Shown here piece after piece: positions 15,649-23,076 of a stretch of DNA of 24,932 bases. The DNA is taken from assembly GCA_019408975.1 (NCBI GenBank), contig DXVA01000022.1, positions 1 to 24,932 of the forward strand, read 5' to 3'. A program made the translations under genes and the position numbers. Below the pieces are notes generated by a model that saw only the letters and a list, made by a program, of their open reading frames with translations, ran no database searches and was not told the origin of the DNA. Position 1 is the first letter of the stretch, and each line of letters opens with the position of its first letter. The DNA comes from Lentisphaeria bacterium (lineage in GTDB: Bacteria > Verrucomicrobiota > Lentisphaeria > Victivallales > UBA1829).

Positions 15649-16374
15649 ATGAAATTGTCACGTATGCATTTTACATTAATAGAGTTGCTTATAGCAATTT
15701 TTATTATTGCCATACTGGCGGCAATGTTGCTTCCGGCTCTCAGAACGGCAAGAGAAAAAGCAAAAACAATCGCATGCACTAACAACTTCCAGCAGGTCGG
15801 GAAAGCAGTCCTGTTTTACCTTGGAGATTGGCAAGATTATTATCCTTGTGAGACAGAGACTCCGCAACGAAAAAGAATTCTGAGTTGCTGGGCTGAGGAA
15901 AGACTCCTCGCTGACTACCTGAAATGCCCTGAGACCGACCCCTATATTGGTCAGATAGATTCTCTCGGCAAACGTTCCAGATTAGCCTGTCCTTCCGAAA
16001 AAACACTGAATACATTAAGTATTGGCCTTAATTATCGTTTTTTCCGCCCTTGGGATTATGACGGCAAACAACCATACACTTATAAAACCAGTCAAATCAA
16101 ATGGCCGACTAGAACAATGCAGTTTTCCGAAGCCACCGTAAATACGATCAACGGATATTTGAGTTATCGCTATATTCCATCTGCGAGTTCCGGCGAACAG
16201 TATGCTTTCCGTCACAACGGCATGATCATAGTATCTTTCCTTGACGGGCACACACAACCATTGAACAGGACACAGTTTCCGCACACTACAAGCGGATATC
16301 CCGGATACAATGCCAATGCATGGCAGAGTCTGTTTTGGACACCAGACAGTATACTGGACTTAAATACTTTTTGA
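15649..16374 (+). CDS. Type II secretion/type IV pilin-like pseudopilin (prepilin N-terminal methylation domain)
   Basis: This is a 241-residue protein with a short basic leader, the prepilin motif FTLIELL from Phe8 with Glu12 at the conserved +5 position, and a hydrophobic helix (about 8-31, ending AAMLLPAL). A charged AREKAK segment and the CTNNFQQVGKAVLFY motif follow. The C-terminal part ends with FLDGHTQPL. This architecture is highly repeated in Lentisphaerota and Planctomycetota genomes. The residue before the cleavage site is His7 instead of the usual Gly, so processing by a standard prepilin peptidase is uncertain. AAAGGAAG lies 6 bases before the ATG. It is the first gene of the operon under the perfect promoter. 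It may be displayed at or exported to the surface to help handle the glycan; that role is inferred only from its neighbours. Confidence 0.88.
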   Translation: MKLSRMHFTLIELLIAIFIIAILAAMLLPALRTAREKAKTIACTNNFQQVGKAVLFYLGDWQDYYPCETETPQRKRILSCWAEERLLADYLKCPETDPYIGQIDSLGKRSRLACPSEKTLNTLSIGLNYRFFRPWDYDGKQPYTYKTSQIKWPTRTMQFSEATVNTINGYLSYRYIPSASSGEQYAFRHNGMIIVSFLDGHTQPLNRTQFPHTTSGYPGYNANAWQSLFWTPDSILDLNTF

Positions 16375-16403
16375 AACGCTCTTATAAAAACAAGGAATTT
16401 ATC

Positions 16404-19064
16404 ATGAAAAAGAACTGTATCATTTCGTATCTTCTGCTTCTTTGTCCGGCTTTTTTTTGCCACAGCCCCGAGTGGGAGAACAAGCCGAAAGATTCCGTGC
16501 CGGAAATCTGGCCGTATGAACAACAGGAAAAGGTTCCTGAAGGATTTCAGGAAGATCCCTATCGGGAGACTGCAACCTCACCAATTCCCCTGAGTGCGGA
16601 AACCAAGTCAGGAATGATTTTGTTTACACGCGCCCTGACAAGACCGATATGGGCAGAGTCGCTTCCGGCGCCACATGAGCGTTGCAACGAACTTTATGCA
16701 TGGGGCGCCCCCGGACAGTTTGTGTTGCTGAATTTTGCGGTCTATCCATTGAAGAACTTGAAAAAATTGAAAGTCCGCGTAAAATCTTCACTGCAACCTG
16801 AAATTACCAGGATCGGCTATTGGAAAAGTCTCTATCCCAAATATAATTCCTATCAGGAAAGACGATATCGAAGAATACCGGAATACATGATCCCGATGAC
16901 GGTATGCAACGCAACAGCAAAAGAACCGCAACGCTTTATTCTGAGTTTTCGGATTCCGGAAGTTCGACCGTCAGGAGAAATACAAGGAAAAATTCAGGTG
17001 TTTCATGATGGATTCGACAAGGCAGTAATTCTTCCATTCAGGATCACAGTTTTACCGATAAAACTGAAAAAAGATCCGGCAAAGCATTACACTGCATATT
17101 ATTACGATATACGAGACCAACACTCTGATTTCTACAAAAGAAACAAAAACAATAAGGTTTTGCTGCACAACCTTCAATTAAAGGAATATCATCAGCTTCT
17201 GGATTTCGGTTTTACGCGTCCACCAAATATGTTACTGCGTTATGACAGCATCCGTGACAGGCTCTATGTCATGAATGTAAAAGAGATTCTTGCAGAGCTC
17301 AAGGAAGCCGGCTTTAATCTTCAGGAGCCTGTAATGCTTTCCGGTTCCGGCGAATACCATTTTCTGGCAAAACATACCGGCAAAAAAATACATCAACATT
17401 ATTCAGGGATCCCCGATGTTCCGGAATCCTATTTCACGGAAATGAATGAGAAAATCTCCGACTTTCTGAATGAGGCCAGACAAGAACATTATCCGCCGTT
17501 GTTATTCAATCCGGTCGATGAACCCAGTTCAGAAAACAAGATATGGCTGAAGCGGTTATATGCTCTTTTCAAAAAACACGGAGTCAGAACCGTATTAACA
17601 TCCGCTCCCCCTTCTGTCAAACAGGAAATGGATTCTGAAATTGACATTTATTCGGACGGGCATTTCCGCTTTTCCTATAAAAAAGCAACATCCGGCAACA
17701 AATCAGAATACTGGGCATATCCAAACAATGTCGCATATCAGATCTGTGATCCCGAGATCATGTGTCGTAACGGTAGAATGACTTACGGTTTCGGATTCTG
17801 GAAAAGCGGTTACCATCAGCTGATGCCATGGGTCTGGAGGCTCCCCAACAGTAATGGACATTTTCAAGGACGCAGAGGAAATCTTCAGTTACCGGACGGC
17901 TCCACTGCCCCTGGTCTCTACTGGGCATGTTTCCGAGAAGGCATTTATGATCTGAATTATCTTTACACGCTTCAGGACGCAGTTGTAAAAAGGGAGAATT
18001 CAAATGATCCTGAATGTAAGGCATTACTCAGAAATGCCCGTAAACTGATTCAGAAGACGTGGGATGATATTCCGGTCATGGCGGACTATTCTGCAGGCGG
18101 AGTCTTTCCGCATGAAGAATTTGATGCCAGAAGGGCAGAGTTTGCCGCCCTGATTATGAAATTAAATCGTTATCCGGAAACAAACGGCAGGCAAGCTCCA
18201 TCTGTTTTGGCGGATACAACGGAAAAACAGAATACTTCGACAACAATAAATGCGAAAAATCTCGAGGTTTATCCACTGAAATGGCATTGGCAAGCCCATG
18301 AAAGAGAAGCTTCTCTGCAAGAACAAGGCGAAGAAGTACATCTGCGAATTAAGGTAGATCATAAAAATGACGGTTTTTCCGAAATAGGAATGCCTCAGAA
18401 ATATCCCTGCGGATGGCCTCGCATGATTTTCAATTTTCCACAGCCGATTGACTTGGGACACTATCAGTTTCTCTCCTTCCAACTTAAAGTGGATTCCAAC
18501 CGCAACGGCGAGGAAAATGAATTCTGGCCGATGTGGCTTCAGGCTGTTGCTCCGGGAAAAATCAAGGATATTCATAACCTCTCTTCACTTCAACCTGCCA
18601 CCTGGCATACATTCATGATCCCATTAGGCAATATACAAATAAAAAATGTAATACGCCTTCAATTCGGAATCAGTGAAAATCAATATACTGATCATGCAGA
18701 CTTGAATTTTCATTTCAGAAATTTACAGCTGCTCGCATTCAAACAGCCAACTGTCACCAGATTGGAATATGCCCGCAAAATAGAATCGTATGCCGGAAAT
18801 CTGCCGGTAAGCTTTGAGATTGCAGGGCCACTGGAAATGTGCGGGAATGTCACAATATCCCTCAAGAATGCCGCAGGAGATATTCTTGAAAAAATCAGCA
18901 TGCATCCGCAGCAAAATATCAACACAGCGCTGAACCTGCAAAAATGCACTCCGGGAAAACATATCCTGCAAATTGAGATACAGAAAAATGATAAAGATAT
19001 TTCAAAAATCTCCGGATCGTTCGAAGTAATCAAACCATTTCATAAAAATAAAGGGAAAAAATGA
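16404..19064 (+). CDS. Secreted glycoside-hydrolase-like protein (DUF4091-type TIM barrel with beta-sandwich modules)
   Basis: This is an 886-residue exported protein. MKKN followed by a Leu/Cys-rich stretch to about residue 20 looks like a signal peptide; a Cys near its end leaves a lipoprotein possible. The N-terminal third is beta-sandwich-like (YAWGAPGQFVLLNFAVYPL). The middle looks like the TIM-barrel fold of DUF4091-type glycosidases, with PVDEPSSE (Asp372-Glu373) as the likely acidic catalytic pair, TYGFGFWKSGYHQLMPWVWR and ACFREGIYDLNYLYTLQD. Residues from about 630 look like a jelly-roll carbohydrate-binding module (DLGHYQFLSFQLKVDS...HFRNLQLLAF), with a final Ig-like segment. The start at 16404 has AAGGA 7 bases upstream, 29 bases after the pseudopilin gene. 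The last 4 bases overlap the oxidoreductase start. The substrate is unknown, and the family call is from pattern memory. Confidence 0.75.
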   Translation: MKKNCIISYLLLLCPAFFCHSPEWENKPKDSVPEIWPYEQQEKVPEGFQEDPYRETATSPIPLSAETKSGMILFTRALTRPIWAESLPAPHERCNELYAWGAPGQFVLLNFAVYPLKNLKKLKVRVKSSLQPEITRIGYWKSLYPKYNSYQERRYRRIPEYMIPMTVCNATAKEPQRFILSFRIPEVRPSGEIQGKIQVFHDGFDKAVILPFRITVLPIKLKKDPAKHYTAYYYDIRDQHSDFYKRNKNNKVLLHNLQLKEYHQLLDFGFTRPPNMLLRYDSIRDRLYVMNVKEILAELKEAGFNLQEPVMLSGSGEYHFLAKHTGKKIHQHYSGIPDVPESYFTEMNEKISDFLNEARQEHYPPLLFNPVDEPSSENKIWLKRLYALFKKHGVRTVLTSAPPSVKQEMDSEIDIYSDGHFRFSYKKATSGNKSEYWAYPNNVAYQICDPEIMCRNGRMTYGFGFWKSGYHQLMPWVWRLPNSNGHFQGRRGNLQLPDGSTAPGLYWACFREGIYDLNYLYTLQDAVVKRENSNDPECKALLRNARKLIQKTWDDIPVMADYSAGGVFPHEEFDARRAEFAALIMKLNRYPETNGRQAPSVLADTTEKQNTSTTINAKNLEVYPLKWHWQAHEREASLQEQGEEVHLRIKVDHKNDGFSEIGMPQKYPCGWPRMIFNFPQPIDLGHYQFLSFQLKVDSNRNGEENEFWPMWLQAVAPGKIKDIHNLSSLQPATWHTFMIPLGNIQIKNVIRLQFGISENQYTDHADLNFHFRNLQLLAFKQPTVTRLEYARKIESYAGNLPVSFEIAGPLEMCGNVTISLKNAAGDILEKISMHPQQNINTALNLQKCTPGKHILQIEIQKNDKDISKISGSFEVIKPFHKNKGKK

Positions 19065-20446
19065 AACGGAAAACTTATTGTATCGTCGGCTGCGGAAGCC
19101 GTGCACAGTCGTTCATCAATACGATTTACACGGATAATGCAGATGTCGCAGAACTGCTTGCATTGTGTGATACCAATCACGCCAGAATGGAATATCATAA
19201 TTCCGAGATCGTCAATCGTTATCATGGAACCGCTCTTCCAATGTATGATGCGTCTGAATTTGATATCATGTTGAAGAAGCATCAACCAGATTATGTGCTC
19301 GTCATCAGCATGGACCGGACTCATCACACATATATCTGCCGTGCAATGCAACTCGGATTTGATGTCATTACGGAAAAACCGATGACCATCGACACAGAAA
19401 AATGCAGAATGATTCTTGATGCTGTAAAGGATTCCAACAGAGAATTGCGCATCGCGTTCAATTATCGTTATATTCCAAGAAATACCAAAGTAAAGGAACT
19501 GTTGAGCACCGGCATTCTCGGCAAAATTACAACTGTCCATTTTGAATGGCTTCTGGATACCAGCCACGGCGCGGATTATTTCCGGCGCTGGCACAGGGAT
19601 AAAAGAAATTCCGGCGGACTCCTTGTCCATAAAGCCAGCCATCATTTCGATCTGGTAAACTGGTGGCTGGAATCATATCCGGAAACAGTTTATGCACAAG
19701 GGAAGCTGGCTTTCTATGGCAAGGAAAACGCCGAAAAGCGAGGAATTAAAAAGTTCTATTATCGCTGCAAAGACAGTAAAACAGCCCAAAATGATCCATG
19801 GGCATTGCATGTCACGCCGGAAGATACCGCATTGAACGGACTTTATTTCGGAAAACCGGAAGAAGAGGATGGATATTGCAGAGACCTGAGCGTATTCAGT
19901 CAGGGCATCTCCATTGAGGATAATATGGCGCTTCTGGTTCATTACCGCTCCGGCGCATTGATGACATATTCACTGAATGCTTTTTCGCCTTACGAAGGAT
20001 ACCGGATCAGCTTTACCGGAACCAAAGGACGTCTTGAAGTCCATGCGGTTGATCGCGCTTATATATTGGCGGATCAGATTGATAATGCAGCCTTCAACCT
20101 CCCTGGAGCAGAATCAAAAATCGCACAGCGCGGAGAATCACTGATCCCGGAATTGATTTACCAGCCGCAATGGGGACGTCCGCGAGTTATTGAATATGAA
20201 AAGGCAAAAGGAGGCCATGATGGTTGTGACCCACTGCTGTTCAATCATTTATTCCGCGGGGTGAAAGATGATCCGCTCAATTTATCTGCCGACTACATTG
20301 ACGGTGTCCGTTCCATTATGACAGGAATTGCAGGTAATCTTTCGATACAGACAGGTAATCCGATAAACCTGGAAGACTTAATTCCAGACTGGAATCACTT
20401 AAAATACGGATATAAGAATAAACCGTTAACTTTACTGCAAAAATAA
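19061..20446 (+). CDS. Gfo/Idh/MocA family NAD(P)-dependent oxidoreductase
   Basis: This is a 461-residue cytoplasmic dehydrogenase, probably acting on a sugar or inositol derivative. The N-terminal Rossmann motif is CIVGCGSRAQ (7-16). DRTHHTYICRAMQLG precedes the signature EKP at 105-107, where Lys106 is the catalytic lysine of the family. The substrate-side domain starts near 130 with AFNYRYIPR and contains SGGLLVHKASHHFDLVNWW with the conserved His/Asp. It is longer than the usual 330-400 residues, with extra sequence around 220-290. The ATG overlaps the preceding stop by 4 bases and AAGGGA is just upstream, so translation is coupled. No signal peptide is visible. In the operon it would oxidise a product released by the glycosidase-like protein; the exact substrate cannot be given. 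Confidence 0.93.
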   Translation: MKRKTYCIVGCGSRAQSFINTIYTDNADVAELLALCDTNHARMEYHNSEIVNRYHGTALPMYDASEFDIMLKKHQPDYVLVISMDRTHHTYICRAMQLGFDVITEKPMTIDTEKCRMILDAVKDSNRELRIAFNYRYIPRNTKVKELLSTGILGKITTVHFEWLLDTSHGADYFRRWHRDKRNSGGLLVHKASHHFDLVNWWLESYPETVYAQGKLAFYGKENAEKRGIKKFYYRCKDSKTAQNDPWALHVTPEDTALNGLYFGKPEEEDGYCRDLSVFSQGISIEDNMALLVHYRSGALMTYSLNAFSPYEGYRISFTGTKGRLEVHAVDRAYILADQIDNAAFNLPGAESKIAQRGESLIPELIYQPQWGRPRVIEYEKAKGGHDGCDPLLFNHLFRGVKDDPLNLSADYIDGVRSIMTGIAGNLSIQTGNPINLEDLIPDWNHLKYGYKNKPLTLLQK

Positions 20447-20472
20447 TTTTATAAAAAGGAAAGGATGTATTC

Positions 20473-21000
20473 ATGAAAAAGTTCAGTATTGCACTGGCAT
20501 TTCTCACCGGAGTAATTCTTCATGCGGAAGAAATCAATCTTCAAGGAGATTTCACACACATTCAAAACAATGGTGTCCCTCAAGGATGGCATGTGACTCG
20601 ATCCAAGTTCTATGAACCAGCTGCGAAATTTAAAATTCTCAAAGAAAAGGATAAAAATATTCTGCATGTTTCCGATATTACCGGGCAATATGGTTTTGGC
20701 TGGCAGTCTGCAATCCTCTTTCCGGTAAAAGCCGGCGATCAGGTAACAATTTCAGCAAACTGCAAAGGAAAAGGAACCGGATGGTTCACGATTGAAACCA
20801 GTACAAAGGATGGAAAATGGACCGGAGGTTTCCGTAAACAGCGTTTTCAATTGAAACCGGAATGGAACGAAGCAAAAGTCAGGTTGCATATGATCGACTT
20901 CAAAAATAAAACCACCGGACAAGCAATGCTGTTATTCGGCGCAGACAAAGGCTCCGAACTCTATATCTCCGATCTGAAAGTTGAACGCATCAGCAAATAA
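20473..21000 (+). CDS. Small secreted carbohydrate-binding-like beta-sandwich protein
   Basis: This is a 175-residue protein with a clear signal peptide (MKKFSIALAFLTGVILHA, cleavage probably before EE). The mature part has features of a CBM-like jelly roll: GDFTHIQNNGVPQGWHV, then alternating beta strands, VKAGDQVTISANCKGKGTGW, FQLKPEWNEAKVRLHM and a last strand LYISDLKVERIS. No catalytic motif is visible, so binding of a glycan is the likely role. It is the last gene of the pseudopilin operon, 26 bases after the oxidoreductase. AAGGA lies 7 bases before the ATG. A strong hairpin follows 8 bases after its stop. The family is not named with certainty. Confidence 0.72.
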   Translation: MKKFSIALAFLTGVILHAEEINLQGDFTHIQNNGVPQGWHVTRSKFYEPAAKFKILKEKDKNILHVSDITGQYGFGWQSAILFPVKAGDQVTISANCKGKGTGWFTIETSTKDGKWTGGFRKQRFQLKPEWNEAKVRLHMIDFKNKTTGQAMLLFGADKGSELYISDLKVERISK

Positions 21001-21008
21001 CAGCAATA

Positions 21009-21039
21009 ACGGCTGGGAAACATGCAGTCTCCCAGCCGT
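21009..21039. terminator. Hairpin between convergent genes, probable bidirectional terminator
   Basis: ACGGCTGGGA (21009-21018) and TCCCAGCCGT (21030-21039) form a perfect 10-base-pair stem with an 11-base loop. It sits between the convergent operon end (21000) and the esterase stop (21044). Neither strand has a good T run after it, so it may work with Rho or only protect the 3' ends. Confidence 0.7.
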
Positions 21040-21043
21040 GCTT

Positions 21044-22906
21044 TCATCCAAGCTCAACGGGCAGGATGACTTCCTGTTCCGCATTCCGTTTCGTCCGTTT
21101 CAGGTCAGTACGGGCGATATCAAGGGATACTCCCCACGCCGCGCCATGGTGCAATGCCAGCGCAAACATCACCTCGTGCCGTCCTTTTTCCCATACTGCA
21201 TCCAAGTGATGCTGCTCCGGGACAATCGGATTGGTTCCATTCTTATCCGTATATACGGCTTTGCCGTCAACAAACATTTTCACGGGTCCGTCATATCCGA
21301 ACAGCAGACGCACCTGCATCGGCTCCGGCACGTCATAAACACTGCGGAAGAAACGGACTCCCTGCCGGTCTGCATATTGAGTGTGGTCAGGCGGAATCAC
21401 AAAGGTTTTCTGCGGCGGCACGGAATAAGAAAGTTTTACGGAGTCGGCATATTTGATCCGATCCAGTTCCTCGGTCCCGAACAGCGGCTCGCTGACCTGC
21501 ATCTTTGCGGTATACGGCGTCTTGAAGTATTTGCCGAAAAGCAGCTGCCACGTAAACGCCGGAAGCGAACGTCCGGCGCTGTCATGGATATTGCAGCAGG
21601 GATTCGCACAGCAGCCGTAACCGAGATTCATCGCCGACACGCCGAAACCGCAGTGAAGAATCGCAGTATTTCCTTTCAGTTCCGTCCGGAAACTCAAATC
21701 CTCCTGTGAGTTGTTGAACATGAATCCCACGGGACGCCCTGCCGACACTAGTTCTCCCGCGACATTTTTAAATGATACAATGAACTGAACTTCATTGATT
21801 TTCGGAAGACATTTCATTTTGACCGAGTCCAGTTCGATCGGCGGGGGAAGCGCATCTTTCCCCCCGGTAAGCGTATATGCGGCTTCCGCAAGGCGGCGCC
21901 CCAGTATGATCTGGGATTTTCCGCTGAGATGAATTCCGTCATCCAGTTCCAGATCAATCGCGGGGACAGTCAGCAGATTCCGTATTGAGTTCTGCAATGT
22001 CCTCTGAATCTCACGAATGCAGGTCCAGTTTTTATCCGACGTGGCGTCGGTATAAATCAGACGTGCGATCTGCACCTGCACAAACGGCATTCCGGGAAAA
22101 CGGAAATCCCGTCTGAGTGCTTTCACAAACCGGATCATATTCTGGCGGAACAGTGGAATCGTCTCCTCCTTCGCATCGGAACATCCCTGATACCAGATCA
22201 TCCCGGAAACAAAGCCGCCGTTGCGTTTCACCCGGTTCAGCATCGCCCCATAAAGCGAATTGTCGCCATCCTTCTTCAACTTCGGGTCCCACTGCGCCAT
22301 GGTCGTTCCGCCGTGAGCACAGCAGATCAAGCCCTGCGGGACACCGGTCAGGCGGAACATTTCATTGGCGAAAGAAACGCCGGGTCCCGCCCCCTTCCCC
22401 ATCGGATCTTTCCAGTCTGCCGGCTGCGGGCCGTCAACGCCGCGCAGTCTCCAATGCACCGGGGCATGGGCGACCGGTGGACACGTGATCGGCTCCTCCG
22501 CCCTGCCCCAGCGGTCATCCATATAATAAGCGCGCACCATCGGCGAAGAATTCTTATACGCGCCGGAAAGATTGCCGTATCCCTGCATGTTGGACTGTCC
22601 GCCAAGCACCCAGACATCCCCCACCAGCACATCCTTCAACGTAAGAGATTCCTTTCCGACAGTAACCGTAATCCGGTAAGGGCCTCCCGCTTTCAGTCCC
22701 TCCAGCACACCGCTGAACTTACCGGCGGAGGCACGTCCGCACACTCTCCCCGTCATCCCCTCGATCTTTCCGCCGTCAGCGCCACATACACTGACTTTAA
22801 CTTGCCCTCCGCCGGAGGAGCACTCCCCGGTAAAAGGCTGTTCACTGACGCCGTCGGCATTCCGGCGGATCACCATCTGTTCAAAAAGACCTGTCAGAAT
22901 CTTCAT
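21044..22906 (-). CDS. Sialate O-acetylesterase-type SGNH esterase
   Basis: This is a 620-residue carbohydrate esterase of the sialate O-acetylesterase/DUF303 group. LTGLFEQMVIRR and SEQPFTG are the N-terminal beta-sandwich start. GGQSNMQ carries the nucleophile Ser105, MIWYQGCSDA is the next conserved block, and DDGIHLSGKS carries the catalytic Asp323/His326 pair. The ATG at 22906 has AGGA 6 bases upstream and fits the domain start; the longer start at 22975 adds residues that resemble no signal peptide. No export signal is therefore visible, unlike the glycosidase and CBM proteins nearby. After about residue 440 come beta-rich modules, one close to the end resembling a carbohydrate-binding fold (MFVDGKAVY). 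It probably removes acetyl groups from a sugar; the natural glycan is unknown. Composition is GC-rich like the flanks, unlike the preceding operon. Confidence 0.88.
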   Translation of the reverse strand: MKILTGLFEQMVIRRNADGVSEQPFTGECSSGGGQVKVSVCGADGGKIEGMTGRVCGRASAGKFSGVLEGLKAGGPYRITVTVGKESLTLKDVLVGDVWVLGGQSNMQGYGNLSGAYKNSSPMVRAYYMDDRWGRAEEPITCPPVAHAPVHWRLRGVDGPQPADWKDPMGKGAGPGVSFANEMFRLTGVPQGLICCAHGGTTMAQWDPKLKKDGDNSLYGAMLNRVKRNGGFVSGMIWYQGCSDAKEETIPLFRQNMIRFVKALRRDFRFPGMPFVQVQIARLIYTDATSDKNWTCIREIQRTLQNSIRNLLTVPAIDLELDDGIHLSGKSQIILGRRLAEAAYTLTGGKDALPPPIELDSVKMKCLPKINEVQFIVSFKNVAGELVSAGRPVGFMFNNSQEDLSFRTELKGNTAILHCGFGVSAMNLGYGCCANPCCNIHDSAGRSLPAFTWQLLFGKYFKTPYTAKMQVSEPLFGTEELDRIKYADSVKLSYSVPPQKTFVIPPDHTQYADRQGVRFFRSVYDVPEPMQVRLLFGYDGPVKMFVDGKAVYTDKNGTNPIVPEQHHLDAVWEKGRHEVMFALALHHGAAWGVSLDIARTDLKRTKRNAEQEVILPVELG

Positions 22907-23016
22907 TTCCCATCCTGTCTCCGTTGTTTTTGAAAGAAAACGCATATAAGATATCCCGGCAGCAAATACATACAAGCCTGAAGATTCAGAAAATCGTAAA
23001 AATCATCCGTTGAAGA

Positions 23017-23045
23017 TTGTATTTTCCGGACAGCTCCGCTATATT
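23017..23045 (+). promoter_or_regulatory. Sigma70-type promoter of the kinase gene
   Basis: TTGTAT (23017-23022), a 17-base spacer and TATATT (23040-23045) form a plausible -35/-10 pair in the 170-base divergent region between the esterase and kinase genes. The predicted start near 23052 leaves about 25 bases before the ATG at 23077, enough for the GGAG at 23061-23064. Confidence 0.45.
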
Positions 23046-23076
23046 GCGGTGAATAATATGGGAGCAGATGCCGCAC

